A DNA stretch of 64,000 bases from Subtercola frigoramans (GTDB taxonomy: Bacteria; Actinomycetota; Actinomycetes; Actinomycetales; Microbacteriaceae): contig NZ_JAFBBU010000001.1 in NCBI RefSeq assembly GCF_016907385.1, positions 2,542,001 through 2,606,000 on the forward strand, given 5' to 3'. Position 1 is the stretch's first letter. Every line of letters starts with the position of its first letter. The position numbers and the translations under genes were made by a program. Under the pieces are notes generated by a model that was given only the letters and a program-made list of their open reading frames with translations, ran no database searches and was not told the origin of the DNA. Of this stretch, positions 27,424-37,647 are shown piece by piece.

Positions 27424-27951
27424 TCAGGCCGCCCTGATGTACTGCGCGAAACTCTTTCGCACCTTGTTCACCTTGGGCACCGCCACTGCCATGCAGTAGC
27501 CCTGGCCGGGGTTCTTGGCGAAGAAGTCCTGGTGGTATTCCTCAGCCGAGAAGAATTCGGTGAGCGGCACAACCTCGGTGACCACCGTGCCGTCCCACAG
27601 GTCTGCCGCGCGCACGACCGAGGCGTCGAACAGCGCTTTCTGCTCCGGGCTGGAGTAGAACATCGCCGATCGGTACTGGGTACCCACGTCGTTGCCCTGG
27701 CGGTTGAGCTGGCGGGGATCGTGCAGCGTGAAGAACACGTCCAGAATGACATCGGCGGGGATGACATCGGGGTCGAATGTCACTGCCACAACTTCGGCAT
27801 GCCCGGTTCGACCGGTGCAGACCTGTTCGTAGCTGGGGCTCGGAACCTCCCCGCCCGTGTAGCCCGAGACGACGTCGGTGACGCCGTGGAGTGTGCGATA
27901 GACAGCATCGAGGCACCAGAAACAGCCGCCCGCGAGAACAAAAGTTTGCAT
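27424..27951 (-). CDS. msrA: Peptide-methionine (S)-S-oxide reductase
   Basis: A 175-residue MsrA that repairs oxidised methionine. The catalytic GCFWC motif is at residues 9-13, followed by VVSGYTGGEVPSPSYEQVCTGRTGHAEVV and DPRQLNRQGNDVGTQYRS, all signature stretches. The C-terminus is NPGQGYCMAVAVPKVNKVRK, where a resolving cysteine is present. Cytoplasmic, working with thioredoxin. Confidence 0.95.
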   Translation of the reverse strand: MQTFVLAGGCFWCLDAVYRTLHGVTDVVSGYTGGEVPSPSYEQVCTGRTGHAEVVAVTFDPDVIPADVILDVFFTLHDPRQLNRQGNDVGTQYRSAMFYSSPEQKALFDASVVRAADLWDGTVVTEVVPLTEFFSAEEYHQDFFAKNPGQGYCMAVAVPKVNKVRKSFAQYIRAA

Positions 27952-28094
27952 GGCTCAAGCGTACGACGAGCCACGCAGGCTTCGACCCTCCGCGCTCTGC
28001 TTGGAGCGAACGGGCTGCGGTGTCGGAGGCTGCTCATAGAGTCAGCCACACAAACAACACGAGCCCGGGCCGGCGCTGAGAATGGAGAACCACG

Positions 28095-28373
28095 ATGACG
28101 ATCACCTCCACCCCGACCACAATGCTCCGCAACTCGCCGACGCTCCGTCAGGTACGGCCGACGCTCCGTCAGGTGCGGCCGACGCTCTGGCGCGTGATTC
28201 GCGCCGATGGGTCGCTGGCCGGGTACATCGAGAGTTCGAGCGAAGGTGCGCGAACCGCAGGCGTGGCAACGGCACCTCGGTTCGAAGCGCGCCGCCTTGT
28301 TGTCTCAACGCGGCAGATCATGCAGATCGGCGACTTCGCGTCGATGGATGATGCACTCACCTGCTTCTTGTGA
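28095..28373 (+). CDS. Small conserved protein with N-terminal heptad repeat
   Basis: A 92-residue protein. The C-terminal two thirds (WRVIRADGSLAGYIE ... RQIMQIGDFASMDDALTCFL) look like a compact conserved domain that I have no name for. The N-terminus holds a repeat of seven residues, TLRQVRP, twice, then TLWRVIR, encoded by 21-bp tandem repeats. ATG at 28095 has GGAGA nine bases upstream. Transcribed alone between msrA and the next membrane protein. Confidence 0.6.
   Translation: MTITSTPTTMLRNSPTLRQVRPTLRQVRPTLWRVIRADGSLAGYIESSSEGARTAGVATAPRFEARRLVVSTRQIMQIGDFASMDDALTCFL
28139..28190. repeat. 21-bp tandem repeat, two full copies plus a part
   Basis: 28139-28159 and 28160-28180 differ at one base (GTACGG versus GTGCGG), and a third copy starts at 28181 (GACGCTCTGG) and then diverges. 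The unit of seven codons keeps the frame and encodes TLRQVRP. Confidence 0.85.
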
Positions 28374-28447
28374 CGCACCCACACGCATCCACCGCCACAC
28401 GCGCGGCGTGCCCAGCCATTCCGCGGGCACGGAGGTAGTCTTCCCCC

Positions 28448-29305
28448 ATGGAATGGTGGAGCAACTTTCTCAACTGGACTCAGACTGATGGCGGCGCCTA
28501 CGTCATCACGAGTATCGTCGTGCCGGCCGTGTCGATCGTCGTGGCCGGGCTTCTGGCAGCGTGGATAGCGAGCGGTTCGATCAAACGAGTCCTCGCCAGC
28601 AGGGATCGCGAACTGAAGGTCGCTGCAATCGGCGCACTGGTCGACGCCGCTGAGCAGGCGTCGGTCTGGAACTCTCTCTCGCCACAGGAGCAGATCCTGT
28701 CTGACCGGGCGACCGGCCAGGCCGACATCCAGGTGCGCCTGCTCCCCATCAAGGGAGCTTCGGTCGCTGCGAACTGGGCGGCGCACTCCCTGGGCGAGAT
28801 GAAGCGCAACTCGGCGACGTTCGGCTACCAGATCGAACCCGCGGTCGTGCAATTCCGTGACCAGCTCGTCGAATGGCAGCACCGGCCAGGCCGCACCCGG
28901 CGTGTCTTCCAGAGTGACCTCGAGCGCTGGAAGGTGCAGTCCGCAGACACAGAGAACACGCTTCGTGAGCAGCAGGAAGCGTGGGTCGCGCAACAGCATC
29001 ACGAGCAGTACGCCGCGGCGCCAGTGGCCGTTTCACCTGCTGTCACCCCTGCGGCGCCAACCACTGGCAGTGCTGCCGCTCCCGCCGCGGGCGTCATTGC
29101 AGCACCGGCAGATTCCCACCCGTCACCGGCTCACCCTGAATCGGCAGACAGTGCGCCTGCCGCAGCCACGTACTCACGGTCATCCATACCGGCAGCGTCA
29201 ATCGAGACCACACCGCGCGTTTCGCCCAGCGATCTCGATACTCAGCGAGTTCTGAGCGATGTCGACGCCGTCGAGCGGCAGATCGAGGCGACGTCCGGCC
29301 GTTGA
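28448..29305 (+). CDS. Membrane-anchored protein with a Pro/Ala-rich tail
   Basis: A 285-residue protein. One N-terminal membrane helix (YVITSIVVPAVSIVVAGLLAAWIA) is followed by a charged, probably helical region (residues 45-180; KRVLASRDRELKVAAIGALVDAAEQ) and a long Ala/Pro/Ser-rich low-complexity stretch, then a short helix (DVDAVERQIEATSG). No enzymatic motif is visible. The architecture suggests a membrane-tethered scaffold or regulator, but I do not recognise the family. Confidence 0.65.
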   Translation: MEWWSNFLNWTQTDGGAYVITSIVVPAVSIVVAGLLAAWIASGSIKRVLASRDRELKVAAIGALVDAAEQASVWNSLSPQEQILSDRATGQADIQVRLLPIKGASVAANWAAHSLGEMKRNSATFGYQIEPAVVQFRDQLVEWQHRPGRTRRVFQSDLERWKVQSADTENTLREQQEAWVAQQHHEQYAAAPVAVSPAVTPAAPTTGSAAAPAAGVIAAPADSHPSPAHPESADSAPAAATYSRSSIPAASIETTPRVSPSDLDTQRVLSDVDAVERQIEATSGR

Positions 29306-29333
29306 GCCGGCTGCCCGAAGGCCCCACCTGAAG

Positions 29334-29405
29334 TCCCCCCGGAGGGATTCGAACCCCCGGCCTGATGGGTAGAAACCATTTGCTCTTCCGCTGAGCTACG
29401 GGGGG
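29334..29405 (-). tRNA. tRNA-Arg (UCU)
   Basis: A 72-nt cloverleaf: acceptor CCCCCCG/CGGGGGG, D-arm GCTC/GAGC, anticodon stem AATGG/CCATC (the first pair is an A-C mismatch) with loop TTTCTAC, anticodon TCT, and T-arm GGGGG TTCGAAT CCCTC. No CCA is encoded. Confidence 0.88.
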
Positions 29406-29520
29406 AGGACTACACCAGTCCATTATGCAGTAGTTGCCGGCGGCGGCATCGAGCCTCGCACGTACCCCAACGGCGTGCTGCGAAAACGGTACCGAGCACA
29501 CCGCGATTAGGCTCAGGGGC

Positions 29521-30237
29521 ATGGCCACAGTCATTCTCGTGCGGCATGGCCGCACCACCGCCAATGCCAGCGGCATCCTCGCCGGTCGCACCGCCGGGGT
29601 CAGGCTCGACAAAGTCGGGCGCGACCAGGCTCATCGCACTGGCGAACGCCTGGCCGCTGTTCCCCTGGTGGGTGTGGTCTCCAGCCCGCTGGAGCGGTGT
29701 CGCCAGACGTCGCGCATGATTCTCGACCTCCAGGCAGAATCTCCGATCGTTCCGGTGTCGCCGATCGAGGCAGGAATCACCGAGTGCGACTACGGGCTCT
29801 GGCAGGGTCGACCTCTGAGGGAACTCGCCACAGAAGACCTGTGGTCGGTCGTGCAGACGCAGCCGTCAGCGGCGATCTTCCCCGGTGGCGAATCCTTGAC
29901 GGCGATGCAGGCCCGTTCGGTGTCGGCGATCAGGCGACACGATGCGGCATTCGAAGCCCAGCACGGCGCCGGGGCCGTGTGGGCCGCGGTCAGTCATGGC
30001 GACATCATCAAATCGATCCTTGCCGATGCGCTCGGCATGCACCTCGACCTGTTCCAGCGCATCGCTGTCGGCCCTGCCTCGATTTCGATCGTGCGCTACG
30101 GTTCCGGGCGGCCCACCGTCTTCTCCATGAACTCCGACGCGGGTGACCTCTCCTGGCTCAAGGCATCTGACTCCGCCGAGCAGGAGACGGTCGGCGGCGG
30201 CGACAGCCGTACTGCGCCCGAAACATCGCACGCCTAA
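29521..30237 (+). CDS. Histidine phosphatase family protein
   Basis: A 238-residue phosphoglycerate-mutase-like phosphatase. The catalytic RHG is at the N-terminus (ILVRHGRTTANASG), with SSPLERCRQT, the proton donor Glu in ITECDYGLWQG, and the second catalytic His in AAVSHGDII. A C-terminal extension follows. It precedes the DUF3090 and SCO1664 genes by 9 bp, a trio often found beside mshC in Actinobacteria. Natural substrate unknown. The ATG at 29521 fits the family; an open frame continues upstream without support. Confidence 0.9.
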   Translation: MATVILVRHGRTTANASGILAGRTAGVRLDKVGRDQAHRTGERLAAVPLVGVVSSPLERCRQTSRMILDLQAESPIVPVSPIEAGITECDYGLWQGRPLRELATEDLWSVVQTQPSAAIFPGGESLTAMQARSVSAIRRHDAAFEAQHGAGAVWAAVSHGDIIKSILADALGMHLDLFQRIAVGPASISIVRYGSGRPTVFSMNSDAGDLSWLKASDSAEQETVGGGDSRTAPETSHA

Positions 30238-30246
30238 AATATCCCC

Positions 30247-30798
30247 ATGCCCACAATCGTCCATCTGTTCGACTGGCCCGACCGAATCATCGTCGGCACC
30301 GTCGGCCGACCGGGGTCGCGCACCTTCTATCTCCAGGCGCGCACCGGCGCACAGATCGTCAGTGTTGCGCTCGAGAAGGAGCAATCTGCCATTCTCGCCG
30401 GCTCCATCGACGAGATCCTCGACGATCTGATGGCTGCTGAGGGCAATCCCTACAGTGTGCAGGCGACGACACCCGTCGAGCTGGTCGACAACGATCCACT
30501 GGAACAACCGGTCGACGAGCAGTTCCGGGCGGGGGCGATGAGCCTGGGCTGGGACCCCTCGACCGTCCAGGTCGTGATCGAAGCATTTCCGCTCGACCTC
30601 GCAGACGATGAAGACTCAGATCCGGTTCCGACCGAGCCCACCGAGATGCTTCTCATCCGAATTCCTGTCGGCACCGCTCGCGCGTTCGCCATGCGCACGC
30701 GCGAGATTGTTGGCGCAGGCCGGCCGATCTGCCCCCTCTGCGGTACCCCCATCGACGCCGACGGGCACGTCTGCCCGGTGCCAGACGACCTTCTGTGA
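30247..30798 (+). CDS. DUF3090 family protein
   Basis: A 183-residue actinobacterial conserved protein: VHLFDWPDRIIVGTVGRPGSRTFYLQAR, ILAGSIDEILDDL and a C-terminal zinc-ribbon-like CPLCGTPIDADGHVCP with three cysteines. Function unknown. It sits between the histidine phosphatase and SCO1664 genes and overlaps the latter by 4 bp (GTGA), implying coupled translation. Confidence 0.9.
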   Translation: MPTIVHLFDWPDRIIVGTVGRPGSRTFYLQARTGAQIVSVALEKEQSAILAGSIDEILDDLMAAEGNPYSVQATTPVELVDNDPLEQPVDEQFRAGAMSLGWDPSTVQVVIEAFPLDLADDEDSDPVPTEPTEMLLIRIPVGTARAFAMRTREIVGAGRPICPLCGTPIDADGHVCPVPDDLL

Positions 30799-31583
30799 CA
30801 ACAGGGGGTGACCTCGCCGGTCGAGACGACCCCTCCCACGGCGAGCTCGAGCTGAAGGGCCAGATCAGAACGGCCTCGAACGCGGCCTTCTTCGGCACGA
30901 TCGGAGGCCTGCCGGTCATCTACAAACCCATTTCCGGCGAACGCCCTCTGTGGGACTTTCCCGACGGGAACCTCGCGCACCGGGAGGCCGCAGCCTACTT
31001 GGTCTCGCAGTCGATCGGCTGGAACATCGTGCCCCGCACCTGGCTGCATGACGGCCCCCTGGGCACAGGCTCGGTTCAACTGTGGCAGGAATACGATGGG
31101 GCGCAGGATCCCGTCGACCTCGTGCCGACGGACTCCGTGCCTGACGAAGGCTGGCGTCACGTCTTCGACGGGATCGACGAGGAAGATCATCCGGTGTCGC
31201 TCGTGCACGAGGATTCGCCGGAGCTTCGGAGAATGGCTGTGTTCGACGTTGTGGTGAACAACGCCGACCGAAAGGGCGGCCATATTCTGCCGATGCCCAG
31301 CGGTCACCGCCACGGGATCGACCACGGCCTGACCTTTCACGCCGAATACAAGCTGCGTACGGTTCTCTGGGGATGGCGCGGCGACGATCTCAGCGTCGCA
31401 GAACGGCACGGGGTCGAAAGAGTGCTCGCAGACCTCCAGGGCGAGCTCGGCGACACGCTCGAACCGTTGCTCACCGTGCGCGAAATCGCCGCCCTCGCTA
31501 CGAGATGCGAGCGACTGCTCACGCGCGGCACGTTTCCAGCGCCCCGCGGCGAGATGCCCGCTGTGCCCTGGCCCCTCTTCTGA
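30795..31583 (+). CDS. SCO1664 family protein
   Basis: A 262-residue member of the SCO1664 family, distantly related to phosphatidylinositol-kinase-like proteins. Features: VIYKPISGERPLWDFPDGNLAHREAAAYLVS with a Lys in a kinase-like glycine/lysine context, VVNNADRKGGHIL (HxDRKGGH-like catalytic loop) and GIDHGLTFH resembling a metal-binding DxG. It could be a small-molecule kinase; the substrate is unknown. The start is GTG overlapping DUF3090. Confidence 0.88.
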   Translation: MTTGGDLAGRDDPSHGELELKGQIRTASNAAFFGTIGGLPVIYKPISGERPLWDFPDGNLAHREAAAYLVSQSIGWNIVPRTWLHDGPLGTGSVQLWQEYDGAQDPVDLVPTDSVPDEGWRHVFDGIDEEDHPVSLVHEDSPELRRMAVFDVVVNNADRKGGHILPMPSGHRHGIDHGLTFHAEYKLRTVLWGWRGDDLSVAERHGVERVLADLQGELGDTLEPLLTVREIAALATRCERLLTRGTFPAPRGEMPAVPWPLF

Positions 31584-31628
31584 CGCCACAACCTCCTCTC
31601 GTGAGGGCGCTCCACTTAAGCTGATTCC

Positions 31629-34032
<2,404 letters not shown>

Positions 34033-34040
<8 letters not shown>

Positions 34041-34443
34041 GCCACTTCGACCGCACCTCGACGGCCGCGTCTTCGTACCCGAGGTGGTCGTAGAACCCGA
34101 GTACCGCCGTGTTCGACAACCGCACCATGAGTTGTACTTTCACAACGGCCTGTTCGCGCAACCAGTCTTCTGCTCTCGACATCAACAGCCTGCCCAGGCC
34201 GATTCCCCGCCGACTCCCGCTCACGGCGAGGTAGTAGATCCAGCCGCGGTGCCCGTCGTGGCCGACCATGACAGTCCCGCACAACTCCTCGCCGTCGAAC
34301 GCGCCGAGCACGGTCGATGTCGAGGTGTCGAGGGCCCGTTGCAGGTCGATTTCGGGCGGATTCCACGGCCTCGTGAGCCCGGCTTCGTGCCACAGGGCAA
34401 CAACGCCATGGGCATCGGCACTCGTCAGATCCCGTACGTGCAT
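34033..34443 (-). CDS. GNAT family N-acetyltransferase
   Basis: A 136-residue GNAT protein: VRDLTSADAHGVVALWHEAGL at the start, GWIYYLAVSGSRRGIGLGRLLMSRAEDWL with the RGIGLG acetyl-CoA loop, and LSNTAVLGFYDHLGYEDA at the end. It resembles the YpeA group, of unknown substrate. The ATG at 34443 has AGGAG; a longer open frame starts in the cupin gene, but is not plausible. It lies 4 bp from the cupin gene stop, so the two share an operon. Confidence 0.85.
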
Positions 34444-34447
34444 GCTC

Positions 34448-35377
34448 CTACAGATCCTGCGGCCCGAGAGACGCGCCCGAAGCAGTGCCGGCAGCTGCGC
34501 CCTTGAGTTCCACGAGAATCGTGTGCGTCGGCGTCTCGCCCGTGTTGGTGCCGGAGTGCCGTTGCGCAGGCAACCACACGGCCTTGCCACGGGGCAGGCT
34601 CACATCGGATTCGCGCCCACCCGAGGAGAGCCGCCGGTCGAACCCCGACAGAGTGATCATGACGGAATTCGGATGATCGTGGGGGCTCGTTTCGGCACCG
34701 GGAACGTCGGCGTACTCCAGCACCCGCACAAAGTCATTCTCCCAGAGCGCCCTGTAGTTGGCGGGGTCTGTCACGGTCGGGTCATCGACACCCTCGCGCG
34801 TGCGGAGAGCGACGGTTTCGAGTCGACGTCGGTACGACTCCCACCAGGCCCGGTCGCCTTCCGGAAGGTTGCTGTTGTCTGCCCGGAGCCCGGCCGAGCC
34901 GTCGATGAGTTCGCGAACGATGTCGGCGTGGCCCGCGTGGCGATGGGTCTCGGCGATCATGTGCACGAGGATCTGCTGCAGGGTGACCTTGCCTCGTTCG
35001 CCCGGCCACCAGGGTACGACCCCGGGAGCATCCAGGGGCAGGGCGGCGATGGTGGCATCGGAATTGGCCCAGACCCGGTGGTAGAGGCCGATGATGGATT
35101 CCGGCGACTCCTCGAGGGTCGCCCACATGTCGGCGTTGTCTTCGGCATCGGCCGCAATCCAGGGCAGTGGTTCGGCGAACGGACGGCCGAAGACCTCGCC
35201 GAAGTACCCCGCCTCCGTGCTCGCGGTGTGTTTCACGATGCCGAGGAGGTTCGTTCCACTCGCCACCATCGGACGCCTGACGTCGTACTCCGAGAGGCCC
35301 TCGAGCTTCCACAGCAGGGCATCCCTTCCCGTCTGGAGGTAGCGCTGGAGAACCGTCTTCGCGTTCGTATCGTCCAT
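34448..35377 (-). CDS. DinB (DUF664)-cupin fusion protein
   Basis: A 309-residue protein joining two domains. Residues 1-190 form a DinB/DUF664 four-helix bundle with metal-binding histidines (LGIVKHTAS, ILVHMIAETHRHAGHAD). Residues 195-309 form a cupin with SPHDHPNSVMITLSG, a HxH metal motif. Both halves are metal-binding and often thiol- or stress-related in separate proteins. A frame open upstream to 36040 is not supported; the ATG at 35377 with GGAG is used. The fusion role is unknown, and the GNAT gene 4 bp downstream is probably in the same operon. Confidence 0.82.
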   Translation of the reverse strand: MDDTNAKTVLQRYLQTGRDALLWKLEGLSEYDVRRPMVASGTNLLGIVKHTASTEAGYFGEVFGRPFAEPLPWIAADAEDNADMWATLEESPESIIGLYHRVWANSDATIAALPLDAPGVVPWWPGERGKVTLQQILVHMIAETHRHAGHADIVRELIDGSAGLRADNSNLPEGDRAWWESYRRRLETVALRTREGVDDPTVTDPANYRALWENDFVRVLEYADVPGAETSPHDHPNSVMITLSGFDRRLSSGGRESDVSLPRGKAVWLPAQRHSGTNTGETPTHTILVELKGAAAGTASGASLGPQDL

Positions 35378-35542
35378 GACTCCAGCCTCACATCTTTGTG
35401 GCTCGAACGCGAGGGCCGCCCTGCGCCAGGAGCAGTCGGGCGGCACGGCGACCGGCGCTGGGGCAGCCGGGCATCCACTGCGGTGTAACGTCTTGACTGC
35501 AGACACGGCCCGGGGCGCGAACCCACGAACAGAGAGCATCAC

Positions 35543-36376
35543 GTGAGCGAACCGGAATCCCCCCAGCCCGCAGCCCAATTCAATGTGCTCGCGATCGTGT
35601 CGTTCGTCTCGTCGTTCATTGCGTCGCTCGCCGGGGTCATCACAGGGCATATCGCGCTCTCGCAGATCCGGAAGACGGGCGAGCGCGGCCACGGCCTGGC
35701 GCTGGCCGGTGTGATCATCGGCTACGTGCGCATCGTGATCGACCTTGCGGCGGTGATCGTGCTCGTGGTGATCCTCGTTCTCACTCTCAGCCACGCCCAG
35801 CGTGTCTACGATCCGGGCGGATTCAATCCCCTTCTGCCGACCGCGGCAGTTCCAGTCCCGCAGGGCCCCGCAGCCGCAGACCTCACCTTCGAGGCGGGCA
35901 CCAAGCTGACACCTGATTCCATCCCGCAGATCAGTGATGGTCTTCTCGGCACTGCCGGCTGGAAGGCAGGCCTGGCCAAGGGCGCCGAGGGAACATGGAC
36001 CTACATCTCTGCCGACAATCTCTGTCGCACGACGTTTCACCAGGGCCCGCTCGACCCGAAGGTGACCGTGACCGCGGGCGACGACCTGGCCACCACCGAG
36101 AGTTATCTCGCACTGATCGACAAGACCACCAGTGACGATGTCACCGCCAATGCAAGCGACGATTACATCAACCAGAACGTCGTCGACGCCGACTCCGTCG
36201 TGCAGACCCGGGCGATGTCAGGAACCGACCAGTCGAACAACAGCTTCATCACCACGGCCCGCGCCTTCGCGGCCTCTGGCCAGGGCGTCTTTGTGGATGT
36301 GACCTGTCGCCCGACAGCCGATATCACATCGGTCATCACCGAAGTTCTGGACAGTTCCGCGATCCTGATCAGCTGA
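35543..36376 (+). CDS. DUF4190 membrane protein
   Basis: A 277-residue protein. The N-terminal part has two membrane helices (NVLAIVSFVSSFIASLAGVITGHIALSQIRKTGERGHGLALAGVIIGY, IVIDLAAVIVLVVILVLTL) typical of DUF4190, followed by an extracytoplasmic domain of about 190 residues with two cysteines (NLCRTTFHQG, DVTCRPTAD) that may pair. GTG at 35543 is preceded by AGAG. No function known. Confidence 0.78.
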   Translation: MSEPESPQPAAQFNVLAIVSFVSSFIASLAGVITGHIALSQIRKTGERGHGLALAGVIIGYVRIVIDLAAVIVLVVILVLTLSHAQRVYDPGGFNPLLPTAAVPVPQGPAAADLTFEAGTKLTPDSIPQISDGLLGTAGWKAGLAKGAEGTWTYISADNLCRTTFHQGPLDPKVTVTAGDDLATTESYLALIDKTTSDDVTANASDDYINQNVVDADSVVQTRAMSGTDQSNNSFITTARAFAASGQGVFVDVTCRPTADITSVITEVLDSSAILIS

Positions 36377-36432
36377 GTCGTAGCCGGAGTCCCCAGCCGT
36401 TGGGGTGAATCGTCACCGATAGACTCGACTCC

Positions 36433-37053
36433 ATGAGTGCACAAACAGACCGCTTGGTCTGGATCGACTGTGAAATGACCGGCCTCGACCTCGCGATCGA
36501 CGAACTGGTCGAGGTGGCGGTCGTCATCACCGACTTCGACCTGAACCTGGTCGACCCCGGCTTCACCATCGTCATCAAGCCCGACGACTCCGCCCTGTCG
36601 AACATGAACGACTTCGTGCGTAACATGCACGCCACGAGCGGCCTCGACGCGCTCATCCCGAACGGTGTCAGCTTGGCGGAGGCCGAGTACGAGGTCCTCG
36701 AGTACATCCTGAAGTTCGTGCCGAACGAGATGAAGGCCCCGATTGCGGGCAACACCATCGGCACCGACCGCATGTTCCTCGCGAAATACATGCCGCGTGT
36801 CGACGCCCACCTCCACTACCGCAGCGTCGACGTGTCATCGATCAAAGAACTCGCCCGCCGCTGGTTCCCGCCGATCTACTTCCACGCGCCCGCCAAAGAC
36901 GGCGGCCACCGTGCCTTGGCCGACATTCTCGAGTCGATCCGCGAGCTCGAGTACTACCGCAAAGCCGTGTTCGTGGCCCCACCTGGCCCTGCCTCTGCCG
37001 ACCTCAAAACCATTGCGGCAGACGTCGTGAACGAGTTCGCCGCAAAGCTGTAA
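36433..37053 (+). CDS. orn: Oligoribonuclease
   Basis: A 206-residue 3'-5' exonuclease of the DEDDh family that degrades short RNA, including pGpG. The DEDD residues are in [11 protein letters not shown] (Asp and Glu), [18 protein letters not shown] and [11 protein letters not shown] (His and Asp). N-terminal [14 protein letters not shown] and [17 protein letters not shown] are conserved. Essential in many bacteria. It precedes tRNA-His by 41 bp. Confidence 0.96.
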   Translation: MSAQTDRLVWIDCEMTGLDLAIDELVEVAVVITDFDLNLVDPGFTIVIKPDDSALSNMNDFVRNMHATSGLDALIPNGVSLAEAEYEVLEYILKFVPNEMKAPIAGNTIGTDRMFLAKYMPRVDAHLHYRSVDVSSIKELARRWFPPIYFHAPAKDGGHRALADILESIRELEYYRKAVFVAPPGPASADLKTIAADVVNEFAAKL

Positions 37054-37093
37054 TAGACTTCTCTGGTTGCCCCGTTTGACGGGTCGACAGCCT

Positions 37094-37167
37094 GGTGGGT
37101 ATAGCTCAGTTGGCAGAGCGCCTGGTTGTGGTCTAGGAGGCCGCGGGTTCGAGCCCCGTTACTCACC
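37094..37167 (+). tRNA. tRNA-His (GUG)
   Basis: Acceptor GTGGGTA/TACTCAC with the histidine-specific extra G at position -1 (37094) opposite C73. D-arm GCTC/GAGC, anticodon stem CCTGG/CTAGG with loop TTGTGGT (anticodon GTG), T-arm GCGGG TTCGAGC CCCGT. Unlike the other three tRNAs in the window, CCA is encoded (37168-37170). Confidence 0.96.
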
Positions 37168-37188
37168 CCACCTGAAACAGAAGTAGAA

Positions 37189-37223
37189 GAAGAAATGGCC
37201 CGATGAACTCGGGTCATTTCTTC
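37189..37223 (+). terminator. Rho-independent-like terminator after tRNA-His
   Basis: GAAGAAATGGCCCGA (37189-37203) pairs with TCGGGTCATTTCTTC (37209-37223), 14 of 15 positions, with a 5-base loop. The lower stem is AT-rich, and GTTAAG follows. It ends the orn/tRNA-His transcript. Confidence 0.75.
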
Positions 37224-37261
37224 GTTAAGCGCTCACCTACCGCACGAAGGGCCTGCTCCGG

Positions 37262-37612
37262 ATGATCGAGCTCGACGCCGCCGCATTCGAAGCCCTTGTG
37301 GTCGAAGAACTCGACCTGTTGCCTGACGAGATGGTCGACGGGCTCGACAACGTCATCTTCGTGGTGGAAGACCGCCCCGAAGACGGGTCTCTCGACCTGC
37401 TCGGGCTGTACGAAGGAACCTCGCTCACCGAGCGGGCAGACTACGGCTTCGGCGAGTTACCCGACCGTATCGTGCTGTTTCGGGAACCACTGCTCTCGGT
37501 GTGCGAGACCGAAGACGAGCTCCGCGACGAGATCCACACCACTCTCGTCCACGAAATCGGCCACTTCTACGGCATCGACGACGAGCGTCTGCACGAACTC
37601 GGCTGGGCCTGA
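37262..37612 (+). CDS. Minimal zincin-like metallopeptidase (116 aa)
   Basis: A 116-residue member of the small actinobacterial metallopeptidase family (MMP-like). The zinc motif HEIGHFYGIDD (HExxHxxxxxD) lies near the C-terminus; the N-terminal part, VFRDIIDVV-like in others, is here EELDLLPDEMVDGLDNVIFVVEDRP. No signal peptide, so cytoplasmic. Substrate unknown; conserved over Actinobacteria and proteobacteria. Confidence 0.85.
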   Translation: MIELDAAAFEALVVEELDLLPDEMVDGLDNVIFVVEDRPEDGSLDLLGLYEGTSLTERADYGFGELPDRIVLFREPLLSVCETEDELRDEIHTTLVHEIGHFYGIDDERLHELGWA

Positions 37613-37647
37613 GCGGAATTCTCGCGCGGGCGGGTTAGCCTGACTTC

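Noticed and set aside
29334..29405. Reading the tRNA-Arg as a tRNA-Val with anticodon TAC
   Set aside because: The seven-base loop that keeps the stem paired is TTTCTAC, which places TCT, not TAC, at positions 34-36.
35378..36040. N-terminal extension of the DinB-cupin gene of more than 200 residues
   Set aside because: It lies opposite the DUF4190 gene and does not resemble the DinB family; the ATG at 35377 has GGAG upstream.
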